Below, piece after piece: positions 1 to 6,863 of a stretch of DNA of 8,390 bases. Numbering within the stretch: position 1 is the stretch's first letter; the number at the start of each line of letters is the position of its first letter. The DNA is from Burkholderiaceae bacterium. Its GTDB lineage: Bacteria; Pseudomonadota; Gammaproteobacteria; Burkholderiales; Burkholderiaceae_C. The stretch is taken from the NCBI GenBank assembly GCA_017999135.1, contig JAGOBT010000111.1, positions 1 to 8,390 on the forward strand, given 5' to 3'. The notes under the pieces were generated by a model. That model had not been told where the DNA came from. It saw nothing but the letters and a program-made list of their open reading frames with translations, and did not search any database. The position numbers were made by a program, and so were the translations under genes.

Positions 1-587
1 CCGATCCGCAGGGCCGCAGCCCCGGCAACCGCGCGGCCGATGCCATGCATGCCGTGACCAACCGCATCGTGCTCGACCTGCGTGCGCTGCCCATGCCGGT
101 GGTGTGCGCCGTCAACGGCGTGGCCGCGGGCGGCGGCCTGGGCCTGGCGCTGGTGGGCGACGTGGTGCTGGCCGCGCGATCGGCCTATTTCTACCTGCCG
201 TTCATGGCCAGGCTGGGCATCGTGCCCGATGTGGGCAGCACCTGGTTCTACCAGCGCCTGCTGGGCAGCGGCCGGGCCACGGCGCTCACCCTGCTGGGCG
301 ACAAGCTGCCGGCCGACAAGGCCGCCGCCTGGGGCCTGGTGTGGGATTGCGTCGACGATGCCGACCTGATGCCACGCGCCCTGGCCACCGCCCGCCAGCT
401 GGCCACGCTGCCGGCCCATGCCGCGCTGGAAACCCGCCGCGCCTACGACGCCGCGGCCACCAGTTCGCTGGCCGACCAGCTGGCCTACGAGGCCGAGCGC
501 CAGCGGGTGCTGATCGACAAGCCCGAATTCGCCGAGGGCGTGGCGGCGTTTCTGGAAAAGCGCCCGCCGCGTTTCGCGCCGCGCTGA
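1..587 (+). CDS. Enoyl-CoA hydratase/isomerase family protein, PaaG-like (5' truncated)
   Basis: This is the C-terminal part of a crotonase-fold enzyme. The reading frame is open from the window edge (first full codon at 3), so the start lies outside; the ATG at 45 is internal. Visible crotonase marks are the oxyanion-hole segment VNGVAAGGGLGLAL followed by GDVVLAA, then GIVPDVGSTW, then a LLGDKLPADKAAAWGLVW stretch, and a tail with EFAEGVAAFLEKRPPRF. These resemble PaaG, the 1,2-epoxyphenylacetyl-CoA isomerase of phenylacetate catabolism. The positions that carry the two catalytic glutamates of true enoyl-CoA hydratases appear to hold other residues, while the Asp of the VPD motif, used by PaaG-type isomerases, is kept. 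An isomerase role is therefore more likely than a hydratase role. No other paa gene is visible, so the pathway remains inferred. It is cytosolic and ends in TGA at 585-587. Confidence 0.9.
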   Translation, partial: DPQGRSPGNRAADAMHAVTNRIVLDLRALPMPVVCAVNGVAAGGGLGLALVGDVVLAARSAYFYLPFMARLGIVPDVGSTWFYQRLLGSGRATALTLLGDKLPADKAAAWGLVWDCVDDADLMPRALATARQLATLPAHAALETRRAYDAAATSSLADQLAYEAERQRVLIDKPEFAEGVAAFLEKRPPRFAPR

Positions 588-589
588 AA

Positions 590-603
590 CCGGCGCCCGC
601 CGG
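590..603. terminator. Possible bidirectional hairpin between convergent genes
   Basis: A GC-only inverted repeat, CCGGC-gccc-GCCGG, fills most of the 21-nt gap between two convergent stop codons. It gives a 5-bp stem with a 4-nt loop. No T-run follows on either strand, so it is not a classical intrinsic terminator. Its location is the only further support, and short GC palindromes are common by chance in DNA of this composition. Confidence 0.3.
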
Positions 604-608
604 CCAAG

Positions 609-1334
609 TCAGCGCTGGCGGCGCGTCCAGCCCAGCATCGCCACGGCACCCAACAGCAGCATCGCCGGCGTGGCCGGCTCCGGCACGGCGCTGATGGTGA
701 TGCTGCCCAGGTCGGCCACGGTGAGCGGGTTGGCGTTCGGCCCGACCAGCGCAACGCCGTACTGCACCGGGTGTCCGATCTCTGTGCCCAGCGTCACCTC
801 AAACGGCTGACCGGCGACAAGCGCCACTTTGGATTCTTTGAAACCGTCCCCGTAGCCGGGCGCGAAGTCGCGGATGAAGGCGTAGGCCACGTACGGCGAG
901 GCCAACTCGCTGGCCACCGTGGTGCCGGTGAAGCGAACGGTCTTGCCACCCAACACGACGCCACTGAAGCCGGTGTCGATGTAGACATTGGACTCGATCA
1001 CACGGTTCGGCTGGGGTACTCCGTTGCCGTCGGTGGCCCAGAAGCTGGATCCACTGGCAGGTGCGCCGCCAAGGCTGCTATTCGGCGACAGGGCGACTTG
1101 GTTGCCCTTGACGCTGGCAGGCAGCTCGCCGATTCGCCATTCCTCGAAGAAGAACCCTCTCTCATAGTCGCCCCGGTCGGCGCCGCCGGTGGGACGCTCG
1201 TACACGTTCGCGTAGCCAACCCAGGGCAAGGCCCCGTCGACGGTGACATCCACCGTTTCGGCATGGGCCGCTGCGGCACAGGCCAGGAGGGCAGCAAGCG
1301 CAAGCCGGGTGGGGGCAGGAAACGGAAAGGACAT
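609..1334 (-). CDS. PEP-CTERM sorting domain-containing secreted protein, function unknown
   Basis: This is a 241-residue exported protein. Residues 1-25 form a signal peptide: hydrophobic core LALAALLACAAA and a likely AHA|E cleavage site. The C-terminus has the three parts of a PEP-CTERM signal: VPEP at residues 217-220, a hydrophobic helix at about 223-236, and a basic end (RRQR). In this family the signal is processed by an exosortase, with export to the envelope or exopolysaccharide matrix. The body (26-215) contains no cysteine and is rich in Gly, Val, Thr and aromatic residues, suggesting a beta-rich fold; I recognise no domain in it. The start at 1334 is supported by AGGA at 1342-1345, 7 nt upstream. 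It is a single gene, convergent with the PaaG-like gene. By eye its coding sequence is somewhat less GC-rich than both flanks. No exosortase gene is in the window. LLAC at 16-19 faintly resembles a lipobox, but the Leu at -2 and the sorting tail argue against a lipoprotein. Confidence 0.88.
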   Translation of the reverse strand: MSFPFPAPTRLALAALLACAAAAHAETVDVTVDGALPWVGYANVYERPTGGADRGDYERGFFFEEWRIGELPASVKGNQVALSPNSSLGGAPASGSSFWATDGNGVPQPNRVIESNVYIDTGFSGVVLGGKTVRFTGTTVASELASPYVAYAFIRDFAPGYGDGFKESKVALVAGQPFEVTLGTEIGHPVQYGVALVGPNANPLTVADLGSITISAVPEPATPAMLLLGAVAMLGWTRRQR

Positions 1335-1446
1335 GGGCAGATCCTGGGTGGTGCGTGGTGTGGTCGGCGAGGCGGCAGGCGTCGGGTTCAGGCGACCTGC
1401 CGGCTGTGCCAGACGTGACGGAGTTGACGTCGGTCAGCTTGAGGAG
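1335..1446 (-). promoter_or_regulatory. Upstream region of the PEP-CTERM gene, promoter not resolved
   Basis: This stretch contains the ribosome-binding site (AGGA, 1342-1345) and must hold the promoter of the PEP-CTERM gene unless transcription reads through from the operon. No convincing sigma70 -35/-10 pair is visible. A TGGCAC at 1411-1406 (minus strand) equals the -24 half of a sigma54 promoter, but the matching -12 GC is misplaced. Confidence 0.3.
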
Positions 1447-1471
1447 AAACGCTCCCCCTGCATGCGGGGGG
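1447..1471 (-). terminator. Probable rho-independent terminator of the SLATT-TIR-nSTAND operon
   Basis: On the minus strand, 15 nt beyond the nSTAND stop codon, there is a stem of five or more C:G pairs (C-run from 1471-1466, G-run 1458-1454) around a loop containing the self-complementary GCATGC. It is followed by AGCGTTTCTCC. The stem is strong and the position right, but the T-run is only three residues and starts 4 nt after the stem, so termination may be partial. It separates the operon from the PEP-CTERM gene that follows in the same direction. Confidence 0.5.
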
Positions 1472-1486
1472 TGCGGCGCTGGCCGA

Positions 1487-4400
1487 TCAGCGGCTGCCGC
1501 CCAGCCAGCGCGGCAGCAGGCCCTGGGCCAGTGCGGCGGCGTCTTCGGCCTCGGGCGGGCCGGCCAGCTGCACTGCGGCGCGGGCCTGGCTGGCCAGCTG
1601 GTCGGCCGGCAGGCTGCAAGCGCTGCAACGGTCGAAGCGCACCGTGCCGTCGGCACTGGTCGACAGCAGTTGCTGGCCGTCGGCGCCGAACAGCACCGTG
1701 GTCACCGCGTCGGCGTGGCGCTCCACCGTGGCCAGTTCGCGGCCGGTGGCGGCGTCCCACAGGCGCAGGCTGCTGTCGGTGCTGCCGGTCAGCACCTGGC
1801 GGCCGTCGGGGCTGAAGGCGGCCGAGGTCAGCGCACCGGCGTGGCCGCCCTGCAGCAGCACCGGGGCGCCAGCGCCGGCCACCGGCCACACCAGCGCGGT
1901 GCGGTCGCTGCTGGCGGTGACCAGGGCCTGGCTGTCGGCGCTGAAGGCCAGGCTGCGCAGGTCACCGCGGTGGCCACGCAGTTCACGCGGGGCGGCGGCG
2001 GGGGCGTTGCGGTCCCACAGCAGGGCGTGGTCGCCGCGGGTGGCGGCCAGCCAGCGGCCGTCGGGGCTGAGGGCGGCGGCGCTCAGGTGGCCCTGCGGCA
2101 CGGCCAGCTTCAGCAGCGGCGCGCCGGGCTCGTCGCCGTCCAGTGCCTTCTGTGGCCACACCGCCAGCTCTTCCGGCCCGCCGGGTGCCACCGGCGGGCG
2201 CAGCGTCACCAGTTCGGCGCGCCCGATGGCGAAGGCCGCCCAGGACCAGGCGTCCAGCCAGGCCGGGTTCAGGCGCTGGCGGCTGGCGGCGTCCCACAGC
2301 ACCGGGCGGGTGGTCTGGTAGACGTCGTGCGTGATGCCCACGCCCAGCACACGCCGGCCGTCGGCGCTGAAGCTGGCGCGCACCACGGCGTCGGCGCCCA
2401 CCTTGGCGAGCCATTCGTTGTCGGTGCTGGCGCGGGTGGCCAGGTCGGCCAGCGGGCTGATGCGGCAGTGGCCCGGTGCTGCGGCCGACGCTTCGCCGCA
2501 CAGCACGGCGCGCGGCCCGGTGGGGTCGATGGCGGCGGCCAGCTGCCAGGGCCGGCCCGCGGCCAGCATCACCGGGCGGGTGATCTGCCAGCGGCGCAGC
2601 GTGCGGTCGCGGCTGACGGTGACCACCGACTGGCCCGACGGATGGAAGATGGCGCGGGTGACCTCGTTGCGGTGGCCACGCATCACCGCGATGGCGGTGG
2701 CCGCGCGCGACGACCACAGCTGCGCCGTGCCGTCGGCGCTGGACGAGACCAGCAGTTCGCCGTCGGCCGACGGGTTGGCGTCGGTCACCGCGTCGGCATG
2801 CAGACGGGCGTCGAAGGTCTTCTCGTCGGACCAGAAGAACACCCGCTTGTCGGACCGGGTCATCAGCAGGTACTTGTCGTCGGCCCGCTGCACGAAGCGC
2901 ACGCCCAGCACCGGGCGGTCATGCTGCAGCCTGCCGGGGTTGGCGGCGCCGGCCTCCAGCCGCGCCAGGCCCTGGCCGTCCAGGTCGAGCGTCCAGACCC
3001 GGGCGGCGCTGTCGTCCGACGCGCTGGCCAGCAGGGACGGGTCGGTCGGGTGGAAGGCCAGGTCGCGCACCGCCTGGCCGTGCCGCAGCGGCGTGTTGCC
3101 CAGCGCGCCCACCCACGGCTTGCCGGCCTGGCCGCGCTTCCACACCAGGGCCTCGCCGTCGGCATGGCCGCTGGCCAGGTACTGGCCGTTGCCGGAGAAG
3201 GCCAGCGCATTCAGCGTGGCCGACCGCTCGTCGCCCGGCAGCAGCTGCAGCCGCGCCAGCACGCCCTGCGGGCCCAGGTCCCACAGCAGCAGGGCACCGT
3301 TGTAGCAGCCCACGGCCAGCTGGGCCGGCAGGCTGCCGCGCGGCGCGCTGTAGGCCACGCTGGCCACCGCATTGCCGCTGCCCGGGCAGGGCAGATCGGC
3401 GCGGGTCTTGCCGTCCAGCGTCTGCAGCCGCACCTGGTAGTCGTCGGTGAAGCTGATGATCTGCTCGCCCAGCTGCCAGGCCCGCACCACGGTGGCGGGC
3501 GTGGCCACCTGGTGCAGCGTCTTCAGGCTGGCGGCATCCAGCAGCCACACGCTGCGGCCGCCGGCCACCAGCAGGCGCTGGGCATCGTCGGTGTAGCGTG
3601 CCTCGGTCAGCGGCTCGTCCAATGCCAGCAACTGCTCGGTGCGGGCCACTTCCAGCGCCGACATGGCCTGGCGCAGGGCGTAGTCGGCGCGCTGGTTGGC
3701 GCTGTCCTGCCCCAGCGCACCCAGCGCCAGGCGGGCACTGCGCACCGGGTCTTGCGCTTGCGCCAGCACCGCGCGGCTGACCAGCTCGCGCGAGCGGGCC
3801 TGGCTCTGCAGCGTGAGGCCGACCACCGCTGCGGCCACCGACACCACCACCACCGCCGCCACCAGGCCGCGGATGCCCAGGCTGCGCAGGCGGTGGCGGC
3901 GCTTGAACTGCTGCTCGGCCGCGGTGCCGGCATCCAGGAAGGCCTGGATGCCCTGCAGCCGGGTGGCCGCCTCGTCGGCCGTGCCGCCCAGGCACAGCCG
4001 CAGCCAGGCCGGGTTGGGCTGGTTGCGCTGCTGCCAGGTGCGGGCGCGCACCAGATCCAGCCCATGGCGCAGCTCGCCTTCGCCCTGGGCCTGGGCCTGG
4101 GCCTCGCGCACCAGGTCGTGCAGCTCGGTGCTGGCGTCGACCTCGGCCTGCACCCAGCCGCGCAGCCGCGCCCACTGGCGCATCAGGCTTTCGTGGCTGA
4201 TGTCGATCACCGGGTTGTCGGCCAGCGGCCGCTCGGCGCCCGGCACCAGGAAGGCGGTGTCGGCGCGGCGGTAGCGCTCGACCACCTGGGTGACGGCGGC
4301 GTTGCCCTCGGGCGTGCCGCCGCCGCAGACGGCGCACAGCTGCGCGAAATCCAGCGGGCGGCGCACCTCGGTGCCTTCGGCCACCCGTTCGGTCAGTGCG

Positions 4401-5416
4401 CGGAACACCCGCTCCACCGTGCCGCCGGGCCCGCCGAGTGGCCCGAGCGATTGCCAGGCCTCATCGGCATGGTTGTTCAGCGCGTTGGCAGCGCCGCCGG
4501 TGGCCAGGTAGTCTTCCAGGTCGATGGGCCGGCTGCCGCCGGTGGACTGGGCCCACTGCTGCCAGGTGCGCGACAACGCATGCTGCATCACCGGCAGGTC
4601 GTCGAAATCGTCGCTCACATCGTTGAGCAGCCGCTGCACCAGGCGCGGGGCGATGCGCGCGCCGCGCAGCTCCACCGGCTTGACGATGGCCTCCTTGCGC
4701 TGGTCGCGCTTCAGGCGCGGCACCAGGTAGCCGCCGCGGCTGGCGGCCTCGGGCAGATCCCGGAAATCGGCGCAGGCACCCAGCGTGTCGCTGCGCAGCG
4801 TGATGACCACGCTGACGCGCGAGGCCGGGTCGGCCGCCGCCTGCAGCAGCAGCTTGACGAAGGCGGCCGCCTCGTCGGGGTCGGCCATGCGCTTGAAGCG
4901 GAAGATCTCCTCGAACTGGTCGACCACCACCAGCACCCGGGCCGATGGCGGCAGGCGGGAATTGCGCACCGCCTCGACCAGGCCCAGGCCACCCAGGCGC
5001 AGCTGGCCGTACAGCGTATCGGTGCGCGGCGTGGTGGCGTCACCGGCCTCGCGGGGGGCCGGTGTGGCGGTGGCGGGCTCGGCTTCCAGGGCCTCGGCCA
5101 GCGGTGCGGCCAGGTTGGCGATGGGGCGGTTGCCCGGGCGCATCACCACCGGGCGCCAGTCGGTCTCGAAGTCGTCGGTGTGGCGGCGCTTCAACTCGTT
5201 GAGCAGGCCGGCCAGCACCAGCGACGACTTGCCGCAGCCCGACGCGCCCGACACCGCGACGAACGGCACTTCGGCCAGCCGCGCCACCAGTTCGTCGATC
5301 TGCTGCTGGCGGCCGAAGAAGCGGTCGGCTTCCCCCGGCTTGAAGGCGCGCAGGCCGGGAAAGGGATTGGCCGCGATCAGCGCATAGGTGTCGGCGCTGC
5401 GCACCGTCGTGCTCAT
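1487..5416 (-). CDS. nSTAND-type P-loop NTPase with C-terminal WD40 beta-propellers
   Basis: This 1309-residue protein is a predicted signal-sensing switch. The N-terminus has the nSTAND1-type entry motif NPFPGLRAF (17-25) and FFGR (33-36). Walker A is GASGCGKSS (57-65), Walker B VLVVVDQFEE (161-170), with a sensor-like strand ITLRSD (205-210). The end of the STAND module shows ISHESLMRQWARLRGW (406-421). A basic stretch (KRRHRLR, 505-511) precedes a hydrophobic segment at about 513-535, a membrane-helix candidate. Residues 604-1263 carry about 14-15 WD40 blades, recognised by endings such as LLLWDL, ALVWK, ARVWTL, AQLWS, ALLWD and LRLWDA, enough for two seven-bladed propellers. The tail has a CSAC pair (1264-1267) and a short helical end. 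In STAND proteins the repeats usually sense the trigger, and NTP binding drives oligomerisation. No effector domain is fused; the TIR and SLATT genes just upstream probably supply it. The ATG overlaps the TIR stop codon by 4 nt (ATGA), indicating translational coupling. The family call is firm; a defence role is inference. Confidence 0.93.
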   Translation of the reverse strand: MSTTVRSADTYALIAANPFPGLRAFKPGEADRFFGRQQQIDELVARLAEVPFVAVSGASGCGKSSLVLAGLLNELKRRHTDDFETDWRPVVMRPGNRPIANLAAPLAEALEAEPATATPAPREAGDATTPRTDTLYGQLRLGGLGLVEAVRNSRLPPSARVLVVVDQFEEIFRFKRMADPDEAAAFVKLLLQAAADPASRVSVVITLRSDTLGACADFRDLPEAASRGGYLVPRLKRDQRKEAIVKPVELRGARIAPRLVQRLLNDVSDDFDDLPVMQHALSRTWQQWAQSTGGSRPIDLEDYLATGGAANALNNHADEAWQSLGPLGGPGGTVERVFRALTERVAEGTEVRRPLDFAQLCAVCGGGTPEGNAAVTQVVERYRRADTAFLVPGAERPLADNPVIDISHESLMRQWARLRGWVQAEVDASTELHDLVREAQAQAQGEGELRHGLDLVRARTWQQRNQPNPAWLRLCLGGTADEAATRLQGIQAFLDAGTAAEQQFKRRHRLRSLGIRGLVAAVVVVSVAAAVVGLTLQSQARSRELVSRAVLAQAQDPVRSARLALGALGQDSANQRADYALRQAMSALEVARTEQLLALDEPLTEARYTDDAQRLLVAGGRSVWLLDAASLKTLHQVATPATVVRAWQLGEQIISFTDDYQVRLQTLDGKTRADLPCPGSGNAVASVAYSAPRGSLPAQLAVGCYNGALLLWDLGPQGVLARLQLLPGDERSATLNALAFSGNGQYLASGHADGEALVWKRGQAGKPWVGALGNTPLRHGQAVRDLAFHPTDPSLLASASDDSAARVWTLDLDGQGLARLEAGAANPGRLQHDRPVLGVRFVQRADDKYLLMTRSDKRVFFWSDEKTFDARLHADAVTDANPSADGELLVSSSADGTAQLWSSRAATAIAVMRGHRNEVTRAIFHPSGQSVVTVSRDRTLRRWQITRPVMLAAGRPWQLAAAIDPTGPRAVLCGEASAAAPGHCRISPLADLATRASTDNEWLAKVGADAVVRASFSADGRRVLGVGITHDVYQTTRPVLWDAASRQRLNPAWLDAWSWAAFAIGRAELVTLRPPVAPGGPEELAVWPQKALDGDEPGAPLLKLAVPQGHLSAAALSPDGRWLAATRGDHALLWDRNAPAAAPRELRGHRGDLRSLAFSADSQALVTASSDRTALVWPVAGAGAPVLLQGGHAGALTSAAFSPDGRQVLTGSTDSSLRLWDAATGRELATVERHADAVTTVLFGADGQQLLSTSADGTVRFDRCSACSLPADQLASQARAAVQLAGPPEAEDAAALAQGLLPRWLGGSR
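1628..3607 (-). repeat. WD40 repeat array within the nSTAND gene
   Basis: These positions encode residues 604-1263, a run of roughly 14-15 blades of about 40-50 residues. The best-formed blades are at the C-terminal end, with FSPDGR or FSADGR, a T/S-x-S/D-D turn and a final L-W-D: residues about 1107-1135, 1149-1178, 1193-1222 and 1234-1263. Blades near the N-terminal end (604-670) and about 957-990 are degenerate. At DNA level only short words recur, for example around the FSPDGR codons, so the array does not look recently amplified. Confidence 0.8.
3812..3880 (-). other. Candidate transmembrane segment between NTPase and propellers
   Basis: Residues 513-535 of the nSTAND protein are hydrophobic without a charged residue in the core (LVAAVVVVSVAAAVVGLTL). 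Before them lies an Arg/Lys-rich stretch (505-516). By the positive-inside rule the NTPase side is cytoplasmic. A buried helix of the STAND module is the alternative. Confidence 0.55.
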
Positions 5417-6819
5417 GCCGCACCATCCAGGAAGCGGCGCAGTTCGGCCTCGCCGCTGCTGACCACCGCATTGACCATGCGCGCCTTCTTGGTGGTGAAG
5501 CTGGCCTTCTCGTCGCTGCCTTCACCGGCGGCCACGATGCACAGGCGCTCCGACCCCAGCCGGTCGGCCAGCGGATCCAGGTCCATCAGGTCGAAGACCC
5601 AGTCTTCCGACTGGCGGTGCCAGAAGATGATGGCCTGCGGGCAGGCAGCCAGGGTGCGGGCCAGGCGCTCTTCATCCTTGGGCGTGGCGCGGCTGAACTT
5701 CAGCGGCCGCGGCTCCACGCCCAGCTTGTCGGCCAGCAGCGCCTTCAGCGGGCCCAGGTCGGCCAGGTCGCCCTCTTCCACCAGCACCGCCACTTCGCGC
5801 GGCTTGGGGGGTGTCTTGGGCGTGGGCTTGGGCAGCTTGTCCAGCATCAGCGTCTTCAGGTCTTCCAGGCTGCCCTGCAGGTAGTCGACGCCTTCATTGG
5901 CCAGGTCGCTCTCGACATAGTCGACCAGGCTGCGGGTGGTGGCATCGGTGTCGGGGGCCGGCTGGATCCACACCAGCGGCGCGGGGCGGCCCCGCTGCTG
6001 CATTTCGGCATGGGCCAGCTCCAACTGAAGCCGGGTGCGTGCCGGAGTCAGTGGCTCGATGCTGGCCTGGCGCTGCACCAGGTGGATGCACAGCAGCGCC
6101 TCGCCCAGATCACGGGCGATGCGCTCGCGGTGGTCGTCGGCGTTCCACAGGTATTCATGCTCAGGCACCACCAGGAAGCCGCGCTGGCGCAGGTCGGTGC
6201 GCAGGCGTTCACGTTCCTGCAACAGCTCGGGGCCCACGTTGGCGATGAACACCTTGCCCAGCGCCTGCTTCTTCTGCAGGCCCTGCAGTTCTTCCAGCGC
6301 GGCCATCAGGTCGAAGACCACGCGGCCCAGGCGCTCGTGGTAGTCGTCGTAGTCGCGCTTGGGGTCCAGCTCGCGCCAGGGCTTGGGGTTGAGGTTGAAG
6401 AACTCGTGGTGGCCGATCTCGGCCAGTTCACGCGGCAGTTCCTGGTCGGGCTTGGGCGGGTGCTTGTAGATCGGCACCAGCTTGCGGCCCCCACCTGGCA
6501 AACCCGCACCGTCACCCGCCTTCAGTCGGCCCAGGAACCGGTCGAGCTCCTTGCGGCATTCGTCGCTGTCGAAGTAGGTGCGCGAGATCACCGCCAGGAA
6601 GATGCCGGTGGAATCCACCGCCTCGGCGATCTCGGGCCGCCAGGCGTCGCCGGCGCGCAGCTCGGCGGTGTCGCGCCACATCTGCACGTCGCCCACCAGG
6701 TCGCGCAATTGCGCCCGCACGCTGGCGCAGAAGTTGTCGACCCACGGGTCCTGCCCCTCGTTGGACGTGCGGCGGTAGCTGATGAACAGGTCGTTCTTGA
6801 ACTGCGGCAGGTAGCCCAT
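5413..6819 (-). CDS. TIR domain protein with two further TIR-like modules
   Basis: This 468-residue protein is a likely NAD-directed effector or signalling enzyme. Module 1 (about 8-120) is a clear TIR domain: DLFISYRR (10-17), MWRD (47-50), AGDAW, then SRTYFDSDECRKEL (79-92). C88 and E91 fit the C-x-x-E motif whose Glu is catalytic in TIR NADases. Module 2 (about 188-330) begins KVFIANVGPELLQERERLR and shows a TIR-like strand/helix order, with LQLELAH (264-270) at the place of the catalytic helix. Module 3 (about 341-468) ends with a CPQAIIFWHRQSEDWVFDL segment (393-411) and a terminal strand region; it also looks TIR-like. Lys/Pro-rich residues 328-340 link modules 2 and 3. The start at 6819 is preferred over the longer open frame because the TIR domain begins right after it, GAAGG lies 4 nt upstream, and the extra N-terminus is an Arg-rich shadow of the SLATT gene. 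It has no signal peptide or membrane helix. The stop overlaps the nSTAND start. Confidence 0.9.
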   Translation of the reverse strand: MGYLPQFKNDLFISYRRTSNEGQDPWVDNFCASVRAQLRDLVGDVQMWRDTAELRAGDAWRPEIAEAVDSTGIFLAVISRTYFDSDECRKELDRFLGRLKAGDGAGLPGGGRKLVPIYKHPPKPDQELPRELAEIGHHEFFNLNPKPWRELDPKRDYDDYHERLGRVVFDLMAALEELQGLQKKQALGKVFIANVGPELLQERERLRTDLRQRGFLVVPEHEYLWNADDHRERIARDLGEALLCIHLVQRQASIEPLTPARTRLQLELAHAEMQQRGRPAPLVWIQPAPDTDATTRSLVDYVESDLANEGVDYLQGSLEDLKTLMLDKLPKPTPKTPPKPREVAVLVEEGDLADLGPLKALLADKLGVEPRPLKFSRATPKDEERLARTLAACPQAIIFWHRQSEDWVFDLMDLDPLADRLGSERLCIVAAGEGSDEKASFTTKKARMVNAVVSSGEAELRRFLDGAA

Positions 6820-6823
6820 GGTG

Positions 6824-6828
6824 CCTTC
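6824..6828 (-). promoter_or_regulatory. Ribosome-binding site fixing the TIR gene start
   Basis: GAAGG on the minus strand lies 4 nt before the ATG at 6819. It supports this start over upstream codons in the same frame, which would overlap the end of the SLATT gene and add an unnatural Arg-rich leader. Confidence 0.5.
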
Positions 6829-6844
6829 GCTCGGAGGGTGCTCT

Positions 6845-6859
6845 CGCTGCGGCGCAGCG
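6845..6859 (-). other. Intercistronic inverted repeat between SLATT and TIR genes
   Basis: CGCTGCG-g-CGCAGCG is a perfect 7+7 palindrome around one base. As RNA it would form a stem of about 5 bp with a 5-nt loop. It starts 4 nt after the SLATT stop codon and ends 25 nt before the TIR start. No T-run follows, so it is not a terminator. It could tune mRNA stability or the expression ratio of the two genes, or be chance. Confidence 0.4.
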
Positions 6860-6863
6860 GGTG

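Noticed and set aside
1396..1411. Sigma54-type promoter for the PEP-CTERM gene (TGGCAC -24 element)
   Set aside because: The -24 half is exact, and sigma54 control is known for some PEP-CTERM genes, but the GC of the -12 element lies two bases too close and the TTGC consensus is absent.
1355..5884. A 1509-codon plus-strand open reading frame antisense to the nSTAND gene
   Set aside because: The encoded sequence is repetitive, rich in Gln, His, Arg, Gly and Ala, and has no domain. It exists because G/C-ending codons on the minus strand rarely create stops on the other strand. The minus strand carries clear Walker and WD40 motifs.
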